Source of the DNA: Pictodentalium vernedei
Lineage: Eukaryota > Mollusca > Scaphopoda > Dentaliida > Dentaliidae
Direction: 5' to 3'
DNA: 64,000 bases
NCBI GenBank assembly: GCA_031216915.1
Contig: CM062297.1
Span: 366,805,704-366,869,703 of the forward strand
This document shows, piece after piece, positions 55,406 through 64,000 of the stretch; within the stretch, counting starts at the first letter, position 1; every line of letters begins with the position of its first letter. The notes below the pieces were generated by a model. That model did no database searches. It had not been told where the DNA came from and saw only the letters and a program-made list of their open reading frames with translations. The translations under genes and the position numbers were made by a program.

Positions 55406-56819
55406 CTAAAATGATGTTATTTTTGTATGTTTTTTTTTTCTTTTTAAACTAACTCTCTCGATGTCTTTATCGATTTCCATAATCTTGAATCCGTCTAATT
55501 CCTCTTGATTTTCTGGAATCCTATCATTCTTAATCATATCTGGAATCCTATCATCCTCAATCATATCTGAAATCCTATCGTCTAAAATTAAATCCAAAGT
55601 CCAATGTCCGAGTGCCAAAGTGCTTATTTTATGGTCTAACACGAATCTCTTATCATCGTCGGCCGTCAGTGAAATCTTGTTGACTATTTCGGTATACAAG
55701 TCGTGATTTTCGCTTCGAATCGATTTCATAGTCTTATACACCAGACCGCTTCCTAACAGACAATCTTTATACTCTCGGAAAGAGATGTTTTTCTTCACCA
55801 CGCACGCTTTAACCCCTTTGCACTTCTTGATCTCTTCATCTTCTAGACGATAAGCATACAGTTTGGGTCTCAAGCCCACGAATTCGACGATTTGTTTACC
55901 GCTGCTCTCATCCTTAAATTTACCCATCACCTTCTTGTTGTCGTTCGATTGAATGTTGGACGGGTGATCGACGGGATAATTGCTCGTGTCGAACCATGCG
56001 GCCACGTCTGGAGATATATCTCGGTAGACATCTTTCGCCTCTATCTCGTAAACTAAACTGTCTGTGTCGGTGAACAGTAGTTTGGCTTTATCACCAAATT
56101 TTCGTTTGATGTAATCGTAGTGAAACTCGTACATCAATCGCTTGCTGATATCTAAGATGATTGGTCCGAGATAATACGGTTTGTTGAACTTCAGGTGCGT
56201 CTTTTGCATGTGAACGGACACTAGATTTTCGTCGAATATGGTTCGGTGTTTGTAATTGGGTTTCGCCACTAATAATTTTTTAGCTCTTTTCTCAGACGTG
56301 ACGAGTAGAACGTCCGTTCTCTTCCTGATGTTTTCCATCGATTTACCGTACAGGCAGTTGTTCATGAGTTTGAAGAAATCTTTTTCAAAATCGTTCTCGG
56401 TTCGAATTCTGAGATTCGTGTTGAGATCGGTGTATTTTCTCATCCAAGGCTCTTCGTCGAATCGAATGACGCGATGTATGTCGACTAATTTCATCCCGTG
56501 ATCGACGTATTGTTTCAAATTCTCGCTGTACAAGACGTACTTAAGTTTGTTAAATAAATTGGGAATGAGTTTTTCCTCGTCTCCTTCGATCGGTTCCATT
56601 CGTTTGGGAGCCAGCGGATAATCGTTGTGTAGATCGTGTAATTCTTCCAGATAGTTCAAATCGACTTCTAAAATGCAAGGATAGTCTCTCTATTTTTGCA
56701 TCTCTTCCGGTTCCGTCACCCATTCGAAATTTCCAATCGGTAAAGGATGACTCGTAGCCCAACCATACAGATTATTAGCGTCCCAATACTGTATGTATTT
56801 ATTCGATCGTTTCGAATCG
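55406..56819 (-). pseudogene. DNA polymerase B, C-terminal part (palm and thumb), downstream of the LTR insertion
   Basis: This is the second part of the protein-primed polymerase, whose frame is cut by the LTR element at 56,824. Next to the insertion it reads YWDANNLYGWA, the palm motif with the first catalytic Asp (about 56,775-56,790). A TAG at 56,690-56,692 breaks the frame, then a 417-residue stretch is open (56,659-55,406). It contains NCLYGKSMENIRKR (nucleotide-binding helix) and FTDTDSLVYEI (second metal site). The C-terminal tail carries a short repeated segment, DDRISDMIEDDRIPDMI, then a basic end (KRKKKH). It belongs with 60,852-63,036. Confidence 0.93.
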
Positions 56820-56823
56820 AAAC

Positions 56824-57056
56824 TGTTGTACTGAGAGGTTCTCCTCATTTATGTACACAGGCTTCTGTTGGGTTAATGCATTGTCATAACATATTATCTC
56901 CCTTGATATGCTCACTGACGGACAATCTCCCTTTATTGTCATTCATTGATAAGAACTGGTACTGATAAGACGTCTTTTAGGGATTAGCTAAATGCTCCAC
57001 GTAGTGTCACTAAACCCCAATGAATCATTTGGACATTTTAACCACATTTTACAACA
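56824..57056 (+). repeat. 5' LTR of the inserted element
   Basis: 233 bp, partner of 60,620-60,851. Differences include ATATGCTCA versus ATACGCTCA, GTCTTTTAGG versus GTCTGTTATG and a one-base length change near the end. It should contain the promoter. Confidence 0.93.
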
Positions 57057-57057
57057 C

Positions 57058-57076
57058 TGGCGTCGCCGCGACTAAT
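57058..57076 (+). promoter_or_regulatory. Primer-binding site of the inserted element
   Basis: TGGCGTCGCCGCGACTAAT starts one base after the LTR. The TGG start and position are those of a tRNA-primed element. The related TGGCG start in the Ty3 element at 34,644 suggests a similar primer class. Confidence 0.7.
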
Positions 57077-57894
57077 TGGATGCGAGGAATAACGTTTGTA
57101 TTTTTTATCAATTTTCTCTCGGCTTATTGTTGATTTTTTCTGTTTTTCTCAAAATGTTTCCCCAAGGAACGATACGAGCGCATACCTGGATCGGGCGGTT
57201 TCTCATCGCTGCCTGATTCACAAATTTTGCCATCGTTCGCTTGATAATTTGATATTGTAATTTTGGGGAACTGGAGAAGTTTTTGTAAATGTTTTTTTTT
57301 TCAATGCCGATAGAGAGGAAGTCGGTTTGTTTCGCCGTCTCGATTTGTTTGTAGAATAATTTACGTTTTGAAAGCATTATCTTTGGGGTTTTCTGTTTAT
57401 CAGCAGAGTGTATTATTTAAGCCAAATGTATAGAAAAAGATGATGGTTTCATTTTCTTCAGTTTGTGTACATTTTCAAATGTTAGATTCAAGATTGTAAT
57501 ATTTTCTGTGTAAAGCAAGCCATTGTTTCTGTTGCCCCTGTTTTGTCAGTCATTGTTTGTGTATATTGTCATTGTGACTGATTAATCATGAGTACAGCTC
57601 ACTGGAAGCTCAACTCTTCAATAACTGGGCACTCGTGTGTAAATATTCATTCAAGTTGCTGACTGTCTAGCATTATTGTATTATACAGTTCAAGTTGGAA
57701 ATAGTTGTAAATTGTATTCATTTTCCAACATTCTTTTTCAATCAATTGTAATTGTTTACCCCTGTATTTAAAGAGATTTTTTGTACCTTGTCGGTTCAAT
57801 AAAAGGGAGTATTTTAAAAAAACAATTTTATAGTCGTTTTGAGAAAGTCAACCGATTCATAAAAGAATCTCGATTTTTATTTATTGTTGGTGTG
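57077..57894. other. Leader of the inserted LTR element
   Basis: About 0.8 kb between primer site and first ORF. A minus-strand frame of 89 aa (57,108-57,377) has no recognisable domain. Long leaders usually hold packaging and dimerisation signals; nothing specific is visible. Confidence 0.5.
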
Positions 57895-58488
57895 ATGGGC
57901 TTTGTTTGGAAAATGGGTCGAATCAATATCCAAACAGCAACTGTTGAGGAGTTTCTAAAAATAAACAAAATGGATGAGGATGACGCGTTTAAGTTGCTGA
58001 AGTGTAGAAAAAGAAAAGGCTATTTGGAATTGTCGGATCTACTCCGGAAAACCAGTATCTGTCTTGATGTGTGGTCCGATTTGTTACTTGAAGGAAAGAT
58101 AACACTGAGGTTACAACGTGATCAGACATCGGAAAAAGAATCCACGTCTATATTAAAAAGTGATCTTCATCATTCACTTGACAAACCGACGTCAGACTTG
58201 GAGAATAATCATTGGTATAATGTAGTGAAGCTTCTTAGAGCAGAGATAAAGGATCTTGAATTAGAAATAGATAGGAAAGACACATTATGCGAAGAAAATT
58301 ATTGGATGGCTGTAGACGATACAAATAGTAAGTGGGAAACCTATTTAACAGATCACAATATCTTGAAAGAAACACACCTTGATAATCTAACTCAAATACA
58401 AGCACGGTGGTTGCAAAAGTTTGATCAGCTGGAAAAAGAGTGTTGCGCCTACAAGTGGTACTTTGCAGAACACACAAAGCTCAACTAG
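57895..58488 (+). CDS. LTR-element ORF1: helix-hairpin-helix-like domain plus coiled coil (197 aa)
   Basis: The first ATG is at 57,895; the frame is also open upstream, to 57,781. Residues from about 8 to 55 read INIQTATVEEFLKINKM then DAFKLLKCRKRKGYLELSDL, the pattern of a ComEA-like helix-hairpin-helix (INxNTAxxEEL...GxG...IxxYRxxxGxFxxxxDL), here with the central glycines replaced (KMDEDDA). The second half is a long charged helix (LLRAEIKDLELEIDRKDTLC and WLQKFDQLEKECCAYKWYF) likely to form a coiled coil. Position as first ORF suggests a Gag-like nucleic-acid-binding role. I know helix-hairpin-helix segments in front of Gag in some invertebrate LTR elements, so the role is a family-based guess. 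The frame is undamaged. Confidence 0.6.
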   Translation: MGFVWKMGRINIQTATVEEFLKINKMDEDDAFKLLKCRKRKGYLELSDLLRKTSICLDVWSDLLLEGKITLRLQRDQTSEKESTSILKSDLHHSLDKPTSDLENNHWYNVVKLLRAEIKDLELEIDRKDTLCEENYWMAVDDTNSKWETYLTDHNILKETHLDNLTQIQARWLQKFDQLEKECCAYKWYFAEHTKLN

Positions 58489-58666
58489 ACTTTAAACACA
58501 ACACTAAGGACTCTAATCCCACCATACAGAAATGACCAATCGCGTGGGAACGAAAATACTTCAGATACATGTTTCCCCTCTACCGAAGAGCATGGACACA
58601 GTAACTTCTTCGACACGAAACTGATTACAAAAATGAATGCTGAATAGTTTCTAAAGTTAGACGATA

Positions 58667-59569
58667 ATGAATCTATGGCCGCAGAAGAATTTAAAAAAAT
58701 TGTCTCGTCTATTTGATGCAGTAGAATTCTCAATGAAACAGTTCCGCGAGAGTGTAGAATGTAATGCAGGGGAGTTATCACCACATATATATCCCGAGGA
58801 TACTCCAAAAAATAGTACGAACCGTGTTCCAAGTATACCATTAACAGACAACACTAGGTCCAGTAATATTCATATTACATGCTCAGAAAATGTCTGCGTC
58901 AATGCATCACCTCAGTGGAATGAGACAATTTCATCAAAACTTGATCAGGATCGCAACGAATCATCTAACAGATCAATCAACCATGGCAGAGATCCGGTAA
59001 ATCACTGGAGAAAGAGCGCGAGGAAATCAAAACGGAAAAAATGTGCAAAAAGATATGAACGCTCCAAAGTGTGTCCCAACAGACAAATCAGCAATAACCC
59101 TCACCAACAAATACCAGACATAACCCAACATCAACAGAGGCTATATCACATGCCGACAACTCGATTTGCTTCTGATCAGATTGCAAGAGATACATCATAT
59201 CTCTCTACCTTAGGTCACAAATTTCCACGAGACAGACTGGTGAATGGTGCTCGGCCAATACAAAAGATACAGTCAATGAATAGTTCGCAGCAGCATTTTC
59301 AACAATTTCCAAATACAACACCAGTTTTATCTGCAAGAGGACTGTATTATACAGAGCAACCGTTTCCACCTACGTTTGCTGTGACCAATCCTCAATATCT
59401 GAATTGCAGCACAGCATGCATGATGCCTTCATTATTTTTAAAACCAGAAATGAATCCAATCTTTGTATCTGGTCACCTGCCTATGCCTCCTGCGAATCAA
59501 TTTCCTCTGTTCCGCTGTTGGATGGGAGGCAATTTATGCTACCTTGAAGGCATGCAACGGTATAGATAA
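58667..59569 (+). CDS. LTR-element ORF2: basic, Pro/Gln/His-rich protein of unknown family (300 aa)
   Basis: An intact frame that begins with ATG at 58,667, 178 bases after ORF1 and in a different frame. I do not recognise a family. Visible features are a short helical start (LKKLSRLFDAVEFSMKQF), a serine/threonine-rich segment, a strongly basic cluster (RKSARKSKRKKCAKRYERSK, about residues 124-143) that could be a nuclear-localisation or nucleic-acid-binding segment, then a proline/glutamine/histidine-rich half (NPHQQIPDITQHQQRLYH) and a C-terminus rich in Pro, Phe and Met with three Cys. It has no zinc knuckle, protease or polymerase motif. Together with ORF1 it is the only coding content of this LTR element. 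It might be a divergent Gag or a captured host sequence. Confidence 0.55.
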   Translation: MNLWPQKNLKKLSRLFDAVEFSMKQFRESVECNAGELSPHIYPEDTPKNSTNRVPSIPLTDNTRSSNIHITCSENVCVNASPQWNETISSKLDQDRNESSNRSINHGRDPVNHWRKSARKSKRKKCAKRYERSKVCPNRQISNNPHQQIPDITQHQQRLYHMPTTRFASDQIARDTSYLSTLGHKFPRDRLVNGARPIQKIQSMNSSQQHFQQFPNTTPVLSARGLYYTEQPFPPTFAVTNPQYLNCSTACMMPSLFLKPEMNPIFVSGHLPMPPANQFPLFRCWMGGNLCYLEGMQRYR

Positions 59570-60606
59570 CTCATACACAAGCCTTTCAAGACTGGACAGC
59601 ACACAACACATAACATAACTCCAATTCCAACACAATTGCATACATCATACATTTTCAGTGCAGGAAGGCTCTATATGCTTTCTTGCCTGGATAACATTCA
59701 GAGCGTCCTTAAATGACACACACAACAAATGCGAACACATTGCATAACACACACAAGCAGTCTGTTTTCCGTGGGGAGGTATTAATCGCTTGCTCTCGGG
59801 GACATTTACGCTCACATTACACCTTGAAATTTTAACACAAGCACACACGTCATTATTTTTACCGTTCGTCAGTTTTAATAATTCACAGAACTCTTTAACT
59901 CACAGCAACAATTCTTTTAACTATTTTGAAGATTTTAATCCATTCTCTCAGTTTATTTTAAACAGAGTGCACTCGGTGTCAGTTTGACCATTCAGTGGAA
60001 GCTCCTCTCACGTCAGTCAACGATTTTGATGGGTGGTGCCATTTTTGGGAAGGCCTTTGTTGCTTTCTTTAGTGAATCTACTCACCAGATTTGTTGGCAT
60101 TCGAATGTTTATTTCCGTTTGTGAAGCGAGAGAAGTTTTCTCTCGAGAATCTGTTTTATTTGCACTCTGATTTTAGGGGATGAATGTTCTCCGTCTGAAA
60201 AACATAGTAACAAACGTGAAGTGTTTTTCTCACAAATGGTTATTCCTGGCTCAACATTGATTAGAATTGTCGACAGTTTTAGTAACTGGACTGATCTGAC
60301 AGGGAGGTGATTTCTGCTACCTTGTTATGCTCCAGTTGGTAAATCTGCCGATGATTACTCACGTGCTTAGTTGCATATCCTTTTGGAGTATGAGCTTTCG
60401 CGAATATCCATTTCTGACTGCACGATTTGTACATAGACGCGTTAAGGGGTGATTGTTGCCATTTCCCAACAGTTTTATGAATAGATTAACAGTATTACAC
60501 TGACTGTTTGTAAATAATCTTTTGTTTGTAGATAGTTTGCATGCCCACCTGATTGGACATCATGACCTCCCGTCTGTTTGATTCAAAATGTAAATAGCTC
60601 TAAATA
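59570..60606. other. 3' untranslated part of the inserted LTR element
   Basis: About 1 kb without a convincing frame between ORF2 and the polypurine tract. In a complete element this space, and more, would hold pol. Frames of up to 67 aa are not supported. Confidence 0.6.
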
Positions 60607-60619
60607 GGCAGGGGAGGAG
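60607..60619 (+). promoter_or_regulatory. Polypurine tract of the inserted element
   Basis: GGCAGGGGAGGAG directly precedes the right LTR, as expected for plus-strand priming. Confidence 0.8.
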
Positions 60620-60851
60620 TGTTGTACTGAGAGGTTCTCCTCATTTATGTACACAGGCTTCTGTTGGGTTAATGCATTGTCATAACATATTATCTCCCTT
60701 GATACGCTCATTGACGGACAATCTCCCTTTATTGTCATTTATTGATAAGAACTGGTACTGACAAGACGTCTGTTATGGATTAGCTAAATGCTCCATGTAG
60801 TATCACTAAACCTCAATGAATCATTTGGAATTTTAACCACATTTTACAACA
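60620..60851 (+). repeat. 3' LTR of the inserted element
   Basis: 232 bp, partner of 56,824-57,056 with about ten differences. It is followed by the target duplication AAAC and then by polymerase sequence on the minus strand. Confidence 0.93.
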
Positions 60852-63036
60852 AAACCTTCTTTCATGTAGGGATTGTTAGCTTTGGAATATCTGTGGGAGA
60901 TCATCCAGACGCCACCTCTCACAGCCCTTTTGAACATGAGCATTCAGATAATAATTCCAATTGGACTTCGGTGATCTTCAACAGAGCGTCCCACGCCAGA
61001 CCGGGTGCGGTGAAATACCAAGCCGGATCCAGATCGTAATTTCGACGACAGACGTCTCAAAAATTTTCGAACACGTCTGCCAAGAGCAGAACGTCGGTCT
61101 TCAGATAGAGATCGTGATAATCTCTCATGGTTTTCATATCAAATGATTTCCACACGTTTTTAGCATGTTCGTAATTCTCGTCGGAAATGTCGGATTCATA
61201 TAATTTCGAATAAAAATCTTCTTTCGAAGGTAGTGCGGTGTCGTCGAATTTCTTTAAATCGTTCATGTAATCGTAAGGATAGACTCCTTTCCTCAACATG
61301 ATGTCTACTCGTTCACCGAAATGTTCGCTCGTGATTTTAAATTTATCCTTGCTCATGTTATCGACTAATTTTTCCAGAGCAGTCGACATGAATTTAAAAC
61401 TGTCGATGAAATGTATGCTTCTATGAATGGATTTCATTTTTTCTTCAATGTCTCTCCGTCGATTACTCTTTTCGTCTCCATGACCTTCCATTTCGTGAAG
61501 GAAATGTATCTTTCTTCACTGTTCGCGATGCAATTTAATTCTTTGTGGGAGGTGCCGAGATTTTTCATGAACAGATGACTGTCGTAACCTGAGAGATTGT
61601 GAAATATCACTGTATAGAAAACGGCGTCTTGATATTTTAAATTACACTTGATGTGAGCCGGACCGCGATACAGACCCGTGTAATGATCGTGGTCTCTAAC
61701 CTTCTTATTTTCCTCTGAATTCTCATCGAACGATTGTCTACATATGTGACATTCGGTGGCCCTGTTATTTTCGTCCTGCTGTTCTCGCATGATGATCATT
61801 TTCGCCGGAATTTTGAATTTGTCATATAACATTTGAATTTTCGATTCTAACTCTTCCACGAACCTTTGAGCAACGGCGTCGACTTCGCACTGTTTCGTAT
61901 AGGTGAAGGGACCCATGCCATGATGCGAATCAAAAGCGCATTTCACGTAAATGCAATAGCCCGAAGGGTTGTGTTTTTGATAACTTTGAAGAGCGTCAGG
62001 TTGGCAGGAACTCATTTTCACAGTGAAGCATTCGAAATCAGCGTACACAGCGAATGGTACTTTTAACCTTCTATTGCGATTTTTAAACTTCACAATGGTG
62101 TTGGGTTTGGGCATTTTGATTTTCGTTGCAATATTCCTGATGTTTCGCTAACGATTTTTCGCTGCGAAACACGTTCATGCAGTTGCAACATAAACATATC
62201 TTTCCTTTATGTTTATTATTTTGTCTTGACAGTAATCGGCTTGGATTTTTAACCCAACAATAATGACGATTGTCACCATTCGAAATCAATAATAAAATAA
62301 TCGTCTTTTCTCTTTCAAGATACGAAGTCTCTCTGAGAGGATAGATCGTTCGTTTTTCATCGTCGTATCCCAAGACGTTCACCGCTACAGTGGGATTGTG
62401 AGCCTCGAAACGTTCTAACTGCGTTGGAAAAGTCACTCCGGTCCAATCGAGATTTTTAGAAGTCACCTCGTAATGAGAAACTCTCTCAGGATGGATTTTG
62501 ACAGGGTATAAAGTGGAGGTGACTGCCCATTTAAAACACTGATCATCTTTATTTCTCACGTTGACCACGGAGTGTTTTTTAGCTAAGAAATACGGTAATT
62601 CCACGAAGGAAGACCCTTTCAATGAATCGTTTTCAGTTATATGAATTTCGAGTTTCAACACCTCATCGAACGCCCAATTACTACCTTCATGTTGATAATT
62701 CACGAGAGACGTCAACATCTTGTCTTTCATCTTTTCGAGAACGTCCGAAAAATCTGAACCTCGAAGTACGGGTTCGAAGTTAGATCTGAAATATGCATTT
62801 TTCACGATACTCTCGCCGGACTTCACGTCGATTTTATTCATCATGCAATGGAGTATCATCTGAATTTTTTGTCCCACGTTCATGTGTTCGCGAAACAAAT
62901 CCAATACTTTTTTCTTCACCCGTTCCATGAACAATTTTGGATCGATTTTCTTGAACGAGGGAACCACGTCGAAAGTTTTAAAAATGCCTTTGATCACACT
63001 CTCCCATTCTACGGGCTTCAATTGGAATAGTTCCAT
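60852..63036 (-). pseudogene. DNA polymerase B, N-terminal and exonuclease part, upstream of the LTR insertion
   Basis: Protein-primed family-B polymerase of Polinton type, which also proofreads. The first frame (63,036-62,083) has the N-terminal region with GSNWAFDEVLKLEIHI, GSSFVELPYFL and a CCNC...H...C zinc finger near its end. The next (62,114-61,434) carries exonuclease I (YADFECF), an embedded CHIC...KVRDHDHYTG...C zinc module and exonuclease II (FHNLSGYDSH). The third (61,491-61,057) ends with the exonuclease III region (LKTDVLLLADVF). Breaks: frameshifts at about 62,083-62,114 and 61,434-61,491, a TGA at 61,057-61,059, another frameshift near 60,940-60,947, then the LTR insertion. 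The catalytic palm lies beyond it, in 55,406-56,819. Confidence 0.93.
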
Positions 63037-63190
63037 GACGAGTCATGCTACATATTCTTCTCCTTTCCCTTCGTCGATTGCTCATTGAATTTCCCTCGAT
63101 ATATCTCGTTTGTCTAGATTCTGAAGTGCATCACTCGTTTTCGTTTTCGTTTTTTTTTTCTTTTGAAACTTGAAGTTCTTCAATGGCTTT

Positions 63191-63532
63191 TCATTTAGTC
63201 ATCTTCTCATTTTTCACAACCGATGCATTTTTTGACTGCTTAAGTTTATCCACCTCCGATCTTTTGATTTTTTTCTTTCCATCGTTTTGAAAATGATATT
63301 CCTGTATGACTTCAATATTTGTTGATTTGCTTCTATGATTTCTGAAATGTGGAATTTTTAATTTTTTACAAATCTCGTTTAACTGAGGTACGGTTTTCTC
63401 ATTTAAATTTTCCATTTCTTTATTTGTTTGCTTCATTTGTAAGAATATTTTTTTTTTTCGAATTTTGTATTTAAATAATTTGTTAAAAAGTTTTAAAATT
63501 GTTTTTATATATATATGTTTTAATTCCTTCAA
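63191..63532 (-). CDS. Small lysine-rich Polinton protein with a SAP-like helix pair (113 aa)
   Basis: The frame begins with ATG at 63,532; a second Met at residue 33 or 41 is a plausible alternative because residues 1-32 look like AT-rich leader. The segment VPQLNEICKKLKIPHF (about 48-63) followed by a basic stretch and TNIEVIQEY resembles a SAP domain (LxxxCKxxGI...K.ELI), a small DNA-binding fold often found in genes of these elements. The C-terminus is lysine-rich. It lies just upstream of PolB on the same strand, about 155 bases away, so it may be transcribed with it. The domain call rests on pattern only. Confidence 0.45.
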   Translation of the reverse strand: MKELKHIYIKTILKLFNKLFKYKIRKKKIFLQMKQTNKEMENLNEKTVPQLNEICKKLKIPHFRNHRSKSTNIEVIQEYHFQNDGKKKIKRSEVDKLKQSKNASVVKNEKMTK

Positions 63533-63848
63533 AAAAAATTTTTTTTGATGAAATTAAGCAATTTTTTTTATGTTCCTTAACATAAAAAAATTGAATTAAT
63601 ACAAGAAAAAAGGATGTTAAAATTTAAACTTTTTATTTATATATATATAAAGAGAAAAAACACTTTTACAAAAAAAAATTTTTACATTAAAGAAAATTAA
63701 AATTAAAAACACTTTTATATATATATATATATATATATAAAGAGTAAAAAAAAAACAAACTTTTTTAACAAATTATTATTAAATACAAAATTTAAAAATA
63801 TACATTATTTGCAATAATTCATAAAACAAAAAAAACAAATAATCGATC
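63533..63848. other. AT-rich divergent intergenic region with (TA)n
   Basis: Extremely A/T-rich, with a TA repeat of about 13 units near 63,714-63,740 and several TATATAAAGAG phrases. It separates the left-pointing SAP-like/PolB block from a right-pointing frame and is suited to a bidirectional promoter. Confidence 0.6.
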
Positions 63849-64000
63849 ATGACAACAACACCTAAAAGATGTGAATTGAAATTGAAATGAGTCGAAACGT
63901 GTAAGAAATTCGGTTATAAAATTGATAGATTACAACGACACAACTCCATCGTATTGAACGAGGTTCAGATGAAGGGCTTAGAGCACAAACACGACAAATA
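63849..64000 (+). pseudogene. Unidentified Polinton gene, partial at the window edge
   Basis: ATG at 63,849 starts MTTTPKRCELKLK, then a TGA at 63,888-63,890. The same frame goes on without a stop to the edge, with VETCKKFGYKIDRLQRHNS and a His/Lys-rich end (GLEHKHDK). The A-rich leader with TATATAT is like those of the other element genes. I do not recognise the protein. The early TGA makes a decayed gene likely. Confidence 0.45.

Larger units (their letters stand above)
56824..60851 (+). mobile_element. Non-autonomous LTR retrotransposon inserted in the Polinton polymerase gene
   Basis: LTRs of about 233 bp (56,824-57,056 and 60,620-60,851) are roughly 96% identical and run from TGTTGTAC to ACAACA. 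The 4-bp target duplication AAAC flanks it (56,820-56,823 and 60,852-60,855). A primer-binding site follows the left LTR and a polypurine tract precedes the right one. The 3.56-kb interior encodes two frames (57,895 and 58,667) but no protease, reverse transcriptase, RNase H or integrase that I can detect. It must therefore have been moved by enzymes of another element. It lies in the opposite sense to the polymerase. Confidence 0.92.
48365..64000. mobile_element. Decayed Polinton/Maverick (adintovirus-type) element, right side beyond the window
   Basis: The gene set defines it: protein-primed family-B DNA polymerase, retroviral-type integrase, adenain-type protease, a probable double-jelly-roll capsid protein, a fibre-like protein and a phospholipase A2 protein. 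These elements are linear double-stranded DNA and can act as transposons or as viruses. The left limit is an estimate, placed where the repeated TTTGCGGATTCTNGGACAC motif begins. Genes point right up to the capsid gene and left from the fibre gene onward. Stops, frameshifts and two large insertions (48,661-49,125 and 56,824-60,851) show that it is an old, inactive copy. The packaging ATPase is not visible; the frame at the right edge is unidentified. Confidence 0.9.

Noticed and set aside
57108..57377. 89-aa frame on the minus strand within the LTR-element leader
   Set aside because: Antisense to the element, no domain, and located where an untranslated leader is expected.

Overview
The window looks like nuclear DNA of an animal, most likely a marine invertebrate such as a mollusc or other lophotrochozoan. 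It holds tRNA-derived SINEs, many short foldback and inverted-repeat elements, satellites, long G/C homopolymers, an LTR retrotransposon, a split gene exon with a consensus splice donor, and a virus-like DNA transposon of the Polinton/Maverick (adintovirus) type. No bacterial operon structure, rRNA or CRISPR array is visible. The species is an inference from repeat style, not something the sequence proves.

Layout. Bases 1-27,500 are almost entirely repeats: SINE copies, hAT-like, pogo-like and piggyBac-like non-autonomous elements, four copies of a long element that opens with TTTTTAGCTCACCTG, and tandem arrays with periods near 165 bp or twice that. Around 19.5-21.8 kb these elements are nested inside one another. 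Bases 27,963-28,418 (minus) hold one exon of a cGAS-like/Mab-21 nucleotidyltransferase gene. Bases 29,842-34,878 are a complete Ty3/gypsy-class retrotransposon with 216-bp LTRs, a 5-bp target duplication and one uninterrupted 1363-aa Gag-Pol frame. Bases 36.6-41.4 kb contain a ~97-bp tandem array, a decayed C2H2 zinc-finger gene split by a hAT-like MITE, and a satellite built on CACTTTTGTAAGA. Bases 43.2-49.1 kb contain a 3.06-kb inverted-repeat element flanked by TTAA and two 99%-identical copies of a 465-bp repeat.

From about 48.4 kb to the right edge lies a decayed Polinton-type element. Plus-strand genes: an unknown cysteine-containing protein, a hydrophobic possible virion protein, a zinc-ribbon/phospholipase A2 protein, a retroviral-type integrase and a probable double-jelly-roll major capsid protein. 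Minus-strand genes: a phage-fibre-like protein, an adenain-type cysteine protease, protein-primed DNA polymerase B and a small SAP-like protein. In such elements the integrase inserts the genome, PolB copies it by protein priming, and the protease, capsid, fibre and lipase proteins belong to the virion. Here most frames carry stops or frameshifts, the integrase active-site spacing is shortened, and PolB is cut by a 4-kb LTR element (56,824-60,851) with a 4-bp target duplication. That LTR element carries two intact frames of unusual content and no recognisable polymerase. The ATPase expected for a Polinton was not found and may lie beyond the right edge.
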